Positions 14,537 through 23,633 are shown, counted from the first letter of the stretch. The stretch is 44,379 bases of DNA from RGIG3528 sp045598045 (GCA_045598045.1 JAZLLG010000015.1:1-44379); one strand, 5' to 3'. Made by a program: numbers and translations. The notes: a model not told the origin generated them from the letters alone.

Positions 14537-16123
14537 TTAATCCTCCACACCACGAAGTGACGGATTAAACGCATCTCTTAATCCGTTACCGAAAAGATTG
14601 AAACAAATCATAAGCAATGAAATCACAATTGCAGGACAAAGCATAAGATGAGGATAGTTTGTCCAAATTCCGTTTGAATCCTCAAGCAAATTACCGAGAG
14701 ACGTTACTTCTGCCGTTGAAAGCTTAACGATACCAAGGTAACTCAAAGTACTTTCGGAAAGAATTGTGCTGGGGATTGCGAGCGCAGCACTTGTAACAAT
14801 TGTTCCCAAAGAGTTGGGGAAAATATGCTTCCAAATTATTCTACGGTCTGAAGCGCCAAGAGTTCTGGCAGCCATAACATACTCACCGTTCTTGAAACGG
14901 TAGAACTGAGTACGTACACGGTAAGCCGTTCCAATCCAGCCCGTTAAAACATAAGCAAATATTAATGTCGGAACAGGGCCAAGCTTCTTTGCAAGGTGCA
15001 TCTGGAAAAGCGTAGCAACGATGATAAACGGAACACCACTGAGAATATCAGTAACCCTTTCACCGATAAGGTCTACAATTCCACCATAATAACCTTCAAC
15101 AGCACCATAAGCGGCACCAATGATAAAGTTAATGGCTGATACGCAAACAGCAATAAGTAAGCTCAGCTTAATACCATCGGCAAGACGAAGAGCCAAATCA
15201 TAGCCCTGGCTGTCCGTTCCAAGTATGTACTGAGGAGTAAATCCATTTTTATATATATAATAGTTATAGTAAAGAACTCTTATCTTATACTGGGCGCTAT
15301 CAAAGTCACCACCGCCGGTATAAGCGTAGTAAACAGGATTGCCTTCTTCGTCACGCACGTAGTTATCTTCAAGAACCATTCCTTCCTCGAAGACGATTTC
15401 CTTTGCTTTTCCCTTCTCGTTTATATAGATGGGAGCGCCCTTCTTTGTTTTATACCAATAGTTTGCATCAAGAGGGTCGAAGTTCCACTCATTATCTTCA
15501 ACAAGAGGGTATAAAACCTGAATTCCCGTTTCGTTCTGGAAATCAACTATCTTCTGATATTCAGACTGCTCAATGCTCTTGTACATAAAGCCCACTTCAA
15601 GATATACATCAATATTGGCAGTATATACACGTTTTTCCTTTTTAGCGGCATCAAGTGTAATGACGGGATCACTGATTGAACCTTCAAGAATAGGCTGGAA
15701 CTTACTTGCAAGGCCCTGCTCAAGAGTAATACCACCCTTGCCGTCATGGTCCTCAGCAGCCATTCCCACGGCAACAGCCTTTATAAGTCCCTTGTCGGCA
15801 AAATCACGTTTAAGTGCCCCATTGGCAATTCCGAATTCAGCAAGCTTTTCGATTCTTGGTCCTTTCTTCGCATAGTACGGATCCATAAATCTTGCATCGA
15901 ACTTTTTTGTAAAAAGCGGAGTAAGGAATGCAAAAAGAATAATCAAAATAATGATTACGGTTGCAACAACGCTCGCTTTATTTTTACGGAAACGAATCCA
16001 CGCATCCTTAAAATATCCGATAGGCTTGTCATCCAGCTTCTTATCGGAAATTCTTTCTCCATCATGAACAAATTCGAACTTATCGGATGGGATATTGTCA
16101 TAGTTTTTAATCATTTCAGCCAT
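14537..16123 (-). CDS. oppC: Oligopeptide ABC transporter permease OppC with large external loop
   Basis: The 528-residue permease is much longer than usual OppC (about 300-350). The first membrane helix (SVVATVIIILIILFAFLTPLF, about 51-71) is followed by some 220 residues before the conserved LGTDSQGYDLALRLADGIKLSLLIAV that normally follows closely. The extra part (about 74-295) is hydrophilic, rich in aromatic residues near its end (VLYYNYYIYKNGFTPQYI) and should face outside. The remaining five helices and the EAA loop (RTLGASDRRIIWKHIFPNSLG) are normal. It lies one base after the oppB stop, with oppD three bases downstream. The extra domain could contact the enlarged OppA; this is inference. 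Confidence 0.93.
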   Translation of the reverse strand: MAEMIKNYDNIPSDKFEFVHDGERISDKKLDDKPIGYFKDAWIRFRKNKASVVATVIIILIILFAFLTPLFTKKFDARFMDPYYAKKGPRIEKLAEFGIANGALKRDFADKGLIKAVAVGMAAEDHDGKGGITLEQGLASKFQPILEGSISDPVITLDAAKKEKRVYTANIDVYLEVGFMYKSIEQSEYQKIVDFQNETGIQVLYPLVEDNEWNFDPLDANYWYKTKKGAPIYINEKGKAKEIVFEEGMVLEDNYVRDEEGNPVYYAYTGGGDFDSAQYKIRVLYYNYYIYKNGFTPQYILGTDSQGYDLALRLADGIKLSLLIAVCVSAINFIIGAAYGAVEGYYGGIVDLIGERVTDILSGVPFIIVATLFQMHLAKKLGPVPTLIFAYVLTGWIGTAYRVRTQFYRFKNGEYVMAARTLGASDRRIIWKHIFPNSLGTIVTSAALAIPSTILSESTLSYLGIVKLSTAEVTSLGNLLEDSNGIWTNYPHLMLCPAIVISLLMICFNLFGNGLRDAFNPSLRGVED

Positions 16124-16124
16124 A

Positions 16125-17123
16125 CTATTTTGCCCCCATTCTTATTCTAGGATCGATAAATCCGTAGCTTATATCAACAAGTATGCTTGCAACCAAACCG
16201 ATTAATGTATAGAAAATTGTGTCCATCATAAATACATCATAGTCAAAAAGCTGAACGGATGTAATATAGAGTTTACCTACACCGGGTACAGAGAAAATCT
16301 GTTCGATAACAAATGAGCCCGCCAAAATATCGGAAAATGTTGCAATAATCATCGGAAGAATAGGAACCATGGCGTTCTTAAGAGCATGCCTTACGGTAGC
16401 CTGACTTTTTGTAAGTCCTTTTGTTCTTGCAAGAAGCATGTAGTCCGATGTCAAAGTTTCCGTAAGTTCAGCACGTGTGAAACGGCAAAGGCCCGCAATT
16501 TCACCAAAGGAAAGCGCAAGGATGGGCGCAATCATACTATAAAACATCTTACCCGTCGTCCATGAGCCGCCCGCATCCGCAAGAGAATAAACCATAAGCG
16601 GAAGCCATCCGAGCTTAAAGAAGAAAATGTACTGAACAAGGAATGCATAAACAAACGAAGGAACTGAAATAAACACCATTACCAAAGTACTTATGAGAGA
16701 ATCCTGCCATTTGTTTTTCTTAATTGCGGCAAAAATTCCAAGTCCGATTCCGATAGGTACGGAAAAAATAAGCGAATAAATGTTAATAAGAAACGTCGGT
16801 AAAAGACGGCTTGTAAGTACATTCAAAGCCGGCTCTCTCGCCTGTATGTACCATGAAGTACCGAAATCAAATTTCGTAAAAATGTTCTTCAGATAAATAG
16901 CGTACTGAACAAATATCGGCTCATTATATCCGAGCGCTTCCCACCTTTGCTGAAGCACCGTAGCAAGGTTCTTTTCCATAGGTAATTCTCTCGGAAGTGC
17001 CCTTACAAGAACAAAGCAGATTGTCATTGTAACAAAGAAAACAAAGAACATTAACAAAATTCTTTTAAGAATGTAAATGCCCATTCCGTTTCCGTGCTTG
17101 GCAATTTTTTTGGTTTTTGCCAT
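16125..17123 (-). CDS. oppB: Oligopeptide ABC transporter permease OppB
   Basis: The 332-residue permease has the ordinary OppB length and six membrane helices. It begins with YILKRILLMFFVFFVTMTICFVLVRALP, typical of OppB/DppB, and has the EAA loop RTKGLTKSQATVRHALKNAMVPI. It ends with IDPRIRMG, also a family signature. It forms the membrane channel together with OppC. Of the five transporter parts it is the only one without enlargement. The first gene after the partial terminator at 17266-17303; AAGGGGG precedes the ATG. Confidence 0.95.
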   Translation of the reverse strand: MAKTKKIAKHGNGMGIYILKRILLMFFVFFVTMTICFVLVRALPRELPMEKNLATVLQQRWEALGYNEPIFVQYAIYLKNIFTKFDFGTSWYIQAREPALNVLTSRLLPTFLINIYSLIFSVPIGIGLGIFAAIKKNKWQDSLISTLVMVFISVPSFVYAFLVQYIFFFKLGWLPLMVYSLADAGGSWTTGKMFYSMIAPILALSFGEIAGLCRFTRAELTETLTSDYMLLARTKGLTKSQATVRHALKNAMVPILPMIIATFSDILAGSFVIEQIFSVPGVGKLYITSVQLFDYDVFMMDTIFYTLIGLVASILVDISYGFIDPRIRMGAK

Positions 17124-17265
17124 ATGTTTCTTCCCCCTTAGTTCAAAACTATAACTGTTTCTTTGTTTTGGCTTATTTACAGCCGTTATTACTAGTCAAT
17201 AACCAACATTTTATTTATTTTTAAACGTATATAAATAAGCAAAAACAAAGAAACACCATAAACAC

Positions 17266-17303
17266 GGTAAAAACTGCGGAGGTTTTCCCCCGCAGTTTCT
17301 ACC
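17266..17303 (-). terminator. Hairpin between oppA and oppB, probable partial terminator
   Basis: Arms AAACTGCGG (17271-17279) and CCGCAGTTT (17290-17298), extended by GGTA/TACC pairs outside, form a stem 27 bases after the oppA stop, with five T in the minus-strand 3' arm. No separate promoter is obvious before oppB, so it probably lowers expression of oppBCDF relative to oppA. Confidence 0.65.
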
Positions 17304-17329
17304 TGTTTATATCAGGCTTTAATTACAAA

Positions 17330-19912
17330 TTATTCGTAGCTGAGTGTATTGTTTGCAATATAGTCAGCCCATTCCTTATCGGAATAGTTATATGACATAA
17401 GCTCAAGTCCACCGAAATCATACATAATGTTGTACTCTTCTGTGTAGTAGGAGAGCTTGTATGAAAGCATTGAACATGCTGTTGAGCTTGCGAAAGGAAT
17501 TCTGTAATACTTCTTAAGCCATTCCTCTTCCATCTTTGCTGTAATATAAAGCTTTGTAGAGAAATCAGACTCAGAGTACGCTCCGTTACCTATAAGCGCT
17601 CCTGACCAAGCCTGCCATGTCATTGTAACATCTTCGCCGTTTACGTTGATTGTGAGTGTTTCCGTTGTAGGATCCCAGCATCCTGCTTCATGAAGAGCAT
17701 AGTTATCAGGATCGCAGTAAACCTGGAAGTTTCTGAAAGGATAGAATGCAGCGCCGCCCCATGCACCGTAACCGATAGCAAATTCGCCCTTTGCTGTATC
17801 GCCGTAACGGTCTGTAACGTTGTCTACGCCTTCAAGAGTGATCTTACCAAAACCTGAGCCTTCAGCTGCTGCATTGATGTACTTGTTGAAGAGTTCAAGC
17901 TGCTTGTTGTCGGATGAATCGAAACCACCCTTCTTGTAGCCTACACGGATAACGATATCCTGGCCTGCTGTATAGAGACCGTCAGCAACGAGCTCATCAC
18001 AAGCCTGCTTCATAAGAGCCTTTGCTTCTGTAAGGTTGTAACCGTTAATGGACTTGTAAGCATCCTTAAGTGTAGCATAAGGTGTGCCCTCGCCGTACTT
18101 AACGCCGTAAACGTTACAGATTGCCTGCATAGCTTCATCGGAGTTACGGAATGAAGATGAAGGATCGTTGTAAATATCATAGAAGTAGAGGTTGTTCATT
18201 GTAGCATAAGCGGGCTTATATCCTGCTGTAGCTGTAACCCACTCTGTACGGTCAACGGAGAGTGAGAATGCCTTACGGAAATTGATGTTGGAAAGAACAA
18301 CTGAGTTTGTGTTACCCTTTGACTTATCCATTTCCTTAAGTGCGTCAAGACCTGTATTAAAGAAGAAGGACTGTGTATATGTCTCATCTACTTTGTAGAG
18401 ACGATCGGATGTAGCGTATGTAGCTACTTCTTCTGCTGAAGGTGTCCAGTCATCAATCTGGCCCTTTAAGAATGCCTGCTTAGCAGCGTCATCTGTCATA
18501 ACATCGATGACAATCTTGTCTGTCTGGTATCTTTCAATATGCTCACCGTCAACGAGGTAAGGAGTTGTGGAAACAAGACGACCGTCTTTCTTCTCATAAC
18601 CATACCAGTTTTCGTTCTTTGTGAAAACAATCTGCTTATCGTTCTGTAAAGACTCAAGCTTGTAAGGACCATAAGACATTGTATTCTCAATCTTTGTACC
18701 ATAGCTTGATGTTACAAGCTTGCCTTCTGTGTTCTTTGTTGCTTCATAGTAAGGCTCATATACAAGCCATGTTGATGTGCAGCTTGTAAGGAAATAGTTA
18801 AAGTCAATGTATACTGCATTGACATAACGGATTGTGTAATCATCAACCTTGTAGCAGCCTACTGTCTCGTCGTAACCAACTACAGGATATTCCTTTGCAT
18901 ATACGAAGTAGTTAAATACATCGTCTTCTGTCTCACCCCAGTTAGGGTTGCCTGTTGTTACAGGAACAAAGAGAGCATAGTTCTCATCTGTAAGAGGGAT
19001 AAGTCCGTTATCGTCAGCCATTGCTGCAAGAGCTTCCCAGTTTGTAACATCAAAGTAAGCATCACCGTATGCTTCAACATATGTTCCGAGGCTGTCGCCA
19101 CCGCACCAGTCACTTGCTGAATAGAGACCGATGAACATCTTGTTTCCGTCAGGAGAAACGTACTGACCGTCGTCACCCTTTGTGCAATCAGCTAATGTGT
19201 AGCCGGCATTTGCACCGTTGTCAAGGTAAGCAACATCGCCTGCATAGTAGTACTCAAGACCGCCTGCAACTGCAGATTCGCCGCCCCAGTAAAGGTTTGA
19301 ACGATAGTTCTTCATGGAAGGATCAAGGAGAGCCTTCATGGAGTAGATGTAAGAATCAGCATTGATGGGTGTGCCATCCTGCCACTTTGCATCCTTATTA
19401 AGAGCAATTTCGAAAACATAACCGCTTGTTACATCAGCAACTGTCTTTCCGGAAGGAAGTGTACAGTTATATTTTGTAAGATCGTCCTGATGAGCAGCTG
19501 TAACATCTGTGATGGATGTTGCCATCTCATATACCCACTGGTAAACACCCTCTTCAGAATCCTTAACCTGCATTGTGCAGAAAGGAGAAGAAAGGTAGCC
19601 CAGAATGGAATCATCTGCATTTGTTTCCCATGTATGAGGATTCCAGTTATTACCAAGAGATGTGGAATAAGTGTTGTATGTGTATGTAGGTACTTCTGCA
19701 GGCACATCAGGTGTCTGTGTAGGCTCCGTTGTATCGGGTGCCTTTGTTACTTCTGCATCAGGTGTCTTTCCAGCATCAGGTGCCTTAGTTGTCTGTGCAG
19801 GAGCATTTGTAGGTGTTGTCTGTGTGTCATTACCCTTCTTGCCACATGCTGCAAGGCTTAATACCATAGCAGAAGCAAGAACGAGAGCAACAACTTTCTT
19901 TGCCAACTTCAT
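17330..19912 (-). CDS. oppA: Oligopeptide-binding lipoprotein OppA (SBP family 5), enlarged
   Basis: The 860-residue lipoprotein captures peptides outside the cell for the OppBCDF complex. A signal peptide ends in the lipobox LAAC (Cys23), followed by a Thr/Pro/Ala-rich linker (about 28-72) and the family 5 fold, recognizable by YVFEIALNKDAKWQDGTPINADSYIYSMKALLDP (in parts: LNKDAKWQDGTPINADSY), NTMSYGPYKLES and NINFRKAFSLSVDR. Ordinary OppA is 500-600 residues; the surplus is spread through extra loops rich in Tyr, Asp and Gly. It has a strong promoter, long leader and AAAGGAGG ribosome site, consistent with high expression. Its peptide-length preference cannot be read from the sequence. Confidence 0.93.
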   Translation of the reverse strand: MKLAKKVVALVLASAMVLSLAACGKKGNDTQTTPTNAPAQTTKAPDAGKTPDAEVTKAPDTTEPTQTPDVPAEVPTYTYNTYSTSLGNNWNPHTWETNADDSILGYLSSPFCTMQVKDSEEGVYQWVYEMATSITDVTAAHQDDLTKYNCTLPSGKTVADVTSGYVFEIALNKDAKWQDGTPINADSYIYSMKALLDPSMKNYRSNLYWGGESAVAGGLEYYYAGDVAYLDNGANAGYTLADCTKGDDGQYVSPDGNKMFIGLYSASDWCGGDSLGTYVEAYGDAYFDVTNWEALAAMADDNGLIPLTDENYALFVPVTTGNPNWGETEDDVFNYFVYAKEYPVVGYDETVGCYKVDDYTIRYVNAVYIDFNYFLTSCTSTWLVYEPYYEATKNTEGKLVTSSYGTKIENTMSYGPYKLESLQNDKQIVFTKNENWYGYEKKDGRLVSTTPYLVDGEHIERYQTDKIVIDVMTDDAAKQAFLKGQIDDWTPSAEEVATYATSDRLYKVDETYTQSFFFNTGLDALKEMDKSKGNTNSVVLSNINFRKAFSLSVDRTEWVTATAGYKPAYATMNNLYFYDIYNDPSSSFRNSDEAMQAICNVYGVKYGEGTPYATLKDAYKSINGYNLTEAKALMKQACDELVADGLYTAGQDIVIRVGYKKGGFDSSDNKQLELFNKYINAAAEGSGFGKITLEGVDNVTDRYGDTAKGEFAIGYGAWGGAAFYPFRNFQVYCDPDNYALHEAGCWDPTTETLTINVNGEDVTMTWQAWSGALIGNGAYSESDFSTKLYITAKMEEEWLKKYYRIPFASSTACSMLSYKLSYYTEEYNIMYDFGGLELMSYNYSDKEWADYIANNTLSYE

Positions 19913-20028
19913 TTTATTTCCTCCTTTTATTTAGCTCCTCTTGTATTTTTTAGTCTCGCATGTACTCAAATCAACCAACTGTTTTTATTTGGATTTGTTG
20001 TATACACTTGGGTACTGTTTTAAAGTAT

Positions 20029-20054
20029 TATCACTTTAATGCATTAAAGTGATA
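20029..20054 (-). promoter_or_regulatory. Perfect 26-base palindrome in the oppA leader
   Basis: The 13-base arm TATCACTTTAATG and its exact complement form a perfect palindrome about 35-60 bases after the expected transcription start and about 117 bases before the oppA start codon. No T-run follows, so it is not a terminator. It could be a dimeric repressor site placed as a roadblock or a leader-RNA hairpin. Confidence 0.6.
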
Positions 20055-20094
20055 CCTTAACGAACAAAAAAATACCGATTCACTTGTGGACGAT

Positions 20095-20123
20095 ATTATA
20101 CTCTTCTGTGTCTGTTTAGTCAA
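20095..20123 (-). promoter_or_regulatory. opp operon promoter
   Basis: Minus-strand TTGACT (20123-20118), exactly 17 bases, TATAAT (20100-20095): the best sigma-A promoter in the window. It leaves a leader of roughly 175 bases before oppA. Confidence 0.85.
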
Positions 20124-20193
20124 TCATTTCTTAAGTTTCTATAATAAAAAGGATAATTATTTATAATATACTGAATAAAATCTCATTTCAAAA

Positions 20194-20928
20194 TCAATAC
20201 GAAATCCTCATCTTCCCGAACACCTCTCCAAGCCCTGCCTGTATAAGCAAATCGGCATTTGAATCATACGACGTTGCGCTCTTATTAATAAGGATAAGAT
20301 TCTCACCGTTGAAGGCTCTGATGAACCCTGCTGCAGGGTAAACGGACAATGACGTTCCGGCAACGATGAGTGTATCTGCGCGCTGAAGAGCATCCAAAGT
20401 TTTTTCTATAGCTTCCTCGTCAAGCTGCTCCTCATAGAGAACAACATCAGGCTTAATAATACCTCCGCATTCACACTTTGGGATGCCTTCGCATCCTGTA
20501 ACAGCCTCAACACCGTAAAACTTTCCGCAGTCCATGCAGTAGTTTCTCAGTACGCTTCCGTGAAGTTCGATAACATTTTTACTTCCTGCCATCTGATGAA
20601 GTCCGTCAATATTTTGTGTGATGACAGCTTTTAGTTTTCCTGTTTTTTCCAATTCGGCAAGGAACTTATGAGTAACATTCGGCTTAGCCGTATCATATAT
20701 CATTCTATCCTTGTAGAACTCATAGAATTCGGCTGTCTTCTTCATAAAGAAGGTATGGCTTATAATTGTCTCCGGAGGGTATTTATACTTTTGATTGTAC
20801 AATCCGTCCGCCGATCGGAAGTCCGGTATGCCGCTTTCGGTACTTACACCTGCGCCTCCGAAAAAGACTATATTTTCGGAGGTGTTGATAATTTCCTGAA
20901 GCCGTTCGATTTTCTCATTAAGTTCCAT
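20194..20928 (-). CDS. cobB: NAD-dependent protein deacylase, sirtuin (SIR2/CobB)
   Basis: The 244-residue enzyme removes acyl groups from protein lysines using NAD+. Visible are FFGGAGVSTESGIPDFRS (22-39), TQNIDGLHQMAGS (104-116), the catalytic His in ELHGS (His123), a zinc site with Cys131/Cys134 and Cys152/Cys154 (KCECGG), GTSLSVYPAAGFI and the C-terminal NAD-contacting segment. The second zinc pair is C-x-C instead of the usual C-x-x-C. ATG 20928 is chosen over one five codons earlier because GAGGTGG precedes it. It lies 28 bases behind the spermidine-synthase-like gene and is probably co-transcribed with it. Confidence 0.93.
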   Translation of the reverse strand: MELNEKIERLQEIINTSENIVFFGGAGVSTESGIPDFRSADGLYNQKYKYPPETIISHTFFMKKTAEFYEFYKDRMIYDTAKPNVTHKFLAELEKTGKLKAVITQNIDGLHQMAGSKNVIELHGSVLRNYCMDCGKFYGVEAVTGCEGIPKCECGGIIKPDVVLYEEQLDEEAIEKTLDALQRADTLIVAGTSLSVYPAAGFIRAFNGENLILINKSATSYDSNADLLIQAGLGEVFGKMRISY

Positions 20929-20956
20929 AGCAATCCACCTCAATTTAACGTAAGAA

Positions 20957-22570
20957 CTAAAATCCTAAATAGGAAAGAACGCCCTTTATTCCTTCCTTAT
21001 CGTAGACATCTTTATAGAAGCTCACTTCGTCTTTGATGATTTCGTCTATAACCTTCATACCAAGGAGTTCAACCGGCGCTTTATCATCCGTCATTATAAG
21101 ATCACCGCCCGAGTAGCGTTCAATGTCCGACGCAAGGTTTGTCAGATAGTTTTTAAGGGTTTCGTCCTTAAGCGCCGGAAGTTCTTTTGCAAGAACAGCG
21201 CCAAAATCCGTAAGTCCCTCTCCTCCCGCAAAAAGCTCGCGGTTTGTGGAGCCGTGCACATCTATAGTGTACACATTCTCAAAAACGGAAGCAATAGTAT
21301 CCGAAAGGTGTTCGGTAATGTTTCCTTTTGCGGAGCCCTTCATATTCATATTTACAATCATTACTCCGTCTTCCTTCAAATGTTCCTTGACGGCCCCAAA
21401 GAATTCCGTGGAAGACATCTGAAACGGAATTGTAATGTCCTGGTATGCATCAACCATAATAACATCATATTTGTCTTCAATGGCATTCAGGTATGCTCTT
21501 CCGTCGTATGTCACAACGTTTATATCATCGGGGAGGTCGAAAAACTCGTGTGCAAGCTCGGTTATTTTTTCGTCTATCTCGACACCGTCAATGTGCACAT
21601 TACCGAAATACTTTCTGCAGGCAGTGGCGTAAGTTCCCGTTCCCATTCCGAGAATAAGTATGTCGAAATCTTCTGCATTCTTCTCGCTGATATTGGCGGC
21701 TGCAGGGGCCATAAGCGCGTAGTCATAGTACATGCCGCTGAGTCTGTCATCTTTCATTTTAAGGGACTGCACGCCAAAGAGAACGTTTGTTGATAAAATG
21801 ATTTCTGCCGGATCTTCTTTTACCTGAAGGTAATTGTAAACAGATTCACCCTCAAACAGTAATCCGGACTCCCAAAAAGCGAAACTGTCTGAGGACTTAA
21901 CGAAAAAACATACAATGAGGAGCGCTGCGGTAACCGCACTTTTTACAATATGTTTCTTTGCCGAAATGAAATAAATCAGGCAAAGCACAATGAGTACTCC
22001 CGCAAAAATAAGGAATGTGATTGCTGTTCCAACCGCAGGAATCGTTACAAATGTAGGAAGGAACGTGCCGATGATGCTTCCGACCGTATTGAAAGCTCCG
22101 AGCGTTCCGACAACTTTACCGCTGTTTTCAAGGTTATCAACGGAATAGCGTGCAAGGCTCGGCGTTACCGTTCCAAGAAGGAACAGAGGAAATACGAATA
22201 TTACCATGCAGGCAGCAAACGCAGCCCAGATGAGGTATCCCGTGTTAACCGCGAACACAAGGAGTCCCGTGATTGCAAGGATAATATATTTCCCGACAAG
22301 CGGAATGGCCGCAATCCAAATTGCCGCAATGAGTATACGAAGATACAGTTTGTTCGGATCCGGGTTTTTGTCCGCGCTCTTTCCTCCGAAAATGTTTCCC
22401 AGCGCCATGGCAATCATTATTGTTCCGATAATTATCGTCCATACAATCTGCGAAGATGAAAAGTACGGAGCAAGTAATCTGCTTGCGCCAAGCTCCACCG
22501 CCATAACCGACATTCCGGAAAAGAATTCCGTAAAATAAAGAAATAGTTTGTTTTTTAAAATTTTGGGCAT
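20957..22570 (-). CDS. Membrane protein fused to spermidine-synthase-like domain
   Basis: The 537-residue protein has an N-terminal half with six or more membrane helices (fold like the fused MFS/spermidine synthase proteins; SGMSVMAVELGASRLLAPYF at 18-37) and a C-terminal half (about 235-537) with a Rossmann methyltransferase-like fold: ILGMGTGTYATA (306-317) for the nucleoside cofactor, GVEIDEKI, YDGRAYL and VIMVDAYQDITIPFQM. Such proteins are annotated as fused-MFS or membrane spermidine synthases; true aminopropyl transfer is unproven for them. No speD or speA is adjacent. The ATG at 22570 is preferred because GGGAGGG lies nine bases upstream. It is divergent from ispE. Confidence 0.8.
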   Translation of the reverse strand: MPKILKNKLFLYFTEFFSGMSVMAVELGASRLLAPYFSSSQIVWTIIIGTIMIAMALGNIFGGKSADKNPDPNKLYLRILIAAIWIAAIPLVGKYIILAITGLLVFAVNTGYLIWAAFAACMVIFVFPLFLLGTVTPSLARYSVDNLENSGKVVGTLGAFNTVGSIIGTFLPTFVTIPAVGTAITFLIFAGVLIVLCLIYFISAKKHIVKSAVTAALLIVCFFVKSSDSFAFWESGLLFEGESVYNYLQVKEDPAEIILSTNVLFGVQSLKMKDDRLSGMYYDYALMAPAAANISEKNAEDFDILILGMGTGTYATACRKYFGNVHIDGVEIDEKITELAHEFFDLPDDINVVTYDGRAYLNAIEDKYDVIMVDAYQDITIPFQMSSTEFFGAVKEHLKEDGVMIVNMNMKGSAKGNITEHLSDTIASVFENVYTIDVHGSTNRELFAGGEGLTDFGAVLAKELPALKDETLKNYLTNLASDIERYSGGDLIMTDDKAPVELLGMKVIDEIIKDEVSFYKDVYDKEGIKGVLSYLGF

Positions 22571-22681
22571 ATTCAAGTCCCTCCCTCAATAATTCAAACA
22601 TGCGCAAAAAGTTGCCGCAAGTAATCTATATAAATCATTTTAACATATTCGAAAAATAAATCATAGATTATGTCGCAATAT

Positions 22682-22710
22682 TTGCCAACAGTATGCAAAT
22701 CCTGTATAAT
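22682..22710 (+). promoter_or_regulatory. ispE promoter
   Basis: TTGCCA (22682-22687), 17-base spacer, TATAAT (22705-22710), 37 bases before the ispE start codon. Confidence 0.8.
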
Positions 22711-22747
22711 CGCACTATGCAAAGTGATTCAAGAAAGGCATGAATTT

Positions 22748-23572
22748 ATGAAAACAACTGTTCCCGCATATGCCAAGGTAAATCTTATACTGGATATCAC
22801 AAACAAACGTCCCGATGGGTACCACGACATCCGTTCCGTCATGCAGGCCATCTCCCTTTGTGACGAAATCACAATTGAAGTACTCCCTGCGTCAGAAAGC
22901 GCCACTGAGCTTGTCATCAATGCTTCATGTGAAAACCCGGAAATGTTTCCCGATGTCAGATGGGACGAATCGAACCTTGTCGTAAAGGCCGCAAGGCTTT
23001 TGCTGGGCGATGCAGGTATTCCTCTTTCCAAGGCCGGAATTGTTAATATCTTTGTCACAAAAAACATCCCCTCCGGCGCCGGTCTGGGTGGCGGAAGTTC
23101 TGATGCTGCTGCCGTACTCAACGGTTTGAATGAGCTTTTATGTCTCGGATACGAAAAAAACAAGCTCTGCTCACTTGGAGCAAAGCTTGGAGCCGATGTT
23201 CCCTTCTGCGTCCTCGGCGGTACCGTTCTCTGCGAAGGTATCGGAGAAAAGCTTACCCCTCTTCCGGACGCCCCCGCTATGGACTACATTGTTGAAAAGC
23301 CCGATGTTTCGCTCTCCACAAAGCTTATGTATGAGCAGGTGGACAGCTATCTTGAAACAGAACCTCATCCTGATACCGGCAGGCTTGTAGAAGCAATAAA
23401 ATCAGGTGACCCCGAATTTTACAAATACATCGGCAACTTTATGGAAAAAGCAGCCGTCTCCTTCTGCCCCGAAATTGAAGAAGTTAAAAAAAGCTTTCTT
23501 GATCGTGGGGCTGTTGCCTCTTTCATGACAGGAAGCGGGTCTGCGGTAGTCGGACTATTTAAGAAAGAGTAG
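22748..23572 (+). CDS. ispE: 4-diphosphocytidyl-2-C-methyl-D-erythritol kinase
   Basis: The 274-residue GHMP kinase phosphorylates CDP-methylerythritol in the MEP pathway for isoprenoid precursors. Motifs: AYAKVNLILDI with Lys10 near the N-terminus, RPDGYHDIRSVMQ, the ATP-binding glycine loop IPSGAGLGGGSSDAAA (about 107-122), catalytic-region GADVPF and C-terminal FMTGSGSAVVGLF. ATG 22748 begins at the conserved N-terminus; a longer in-frame extension would start upstream of the promoter and is rejected. It is a single gene with its own promoter and terminator. Confidence 0.95.
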   Translation: MKTTVPAYAKVNLILDITNKRPDGYHDIRSVMQAISLCDEITIEVLPASESATELVINASCENPEMFPDVRWDESNLVVKAARLLLGDAGIPLSKAGIVNIFVTKNIPSGAGLGGGSSDAAAVLNGLNELLCLGYEKNKLCSLGAKLGADVPFCVLGGTVLCEGIGEKLTPLPDAPAMDYIVEKPDVSLSTKLMYEQVDSYLETEPHPDTGRLVEAIKSGDPEFYKYIGNFMEKAAVSFCPEIEEVKKSFLDRGAVASFMTGSGSAVVGLFKKE

Positions 23573-23596
23573 TCTGACTCCCACTCGCTATTCGCA

Positions 23597-23628
23597 CAAA
23601 AAACATCGCGTAGTTTCCTACGCGATGT
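23597..23628 (-). terminator. clpX terminator
   Basis: Arms ACATCGCGTAG (23603-23613) and CTACGCGATGT (23618-23628) with a GAAA loop on the minus-strand RNA are followed by six T on that strand. It lies 12 bases past the clpX stop and ends the tig-clpP-clpX region. Confidence 0.8.
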
Positions 23629-23633
23629 CACAT

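Noticed and set aside
20029..20054. Palindrome before oppA as terminator
   Set aside because: No T-run follows in either direction and it lies between a strong promoter and its gene.
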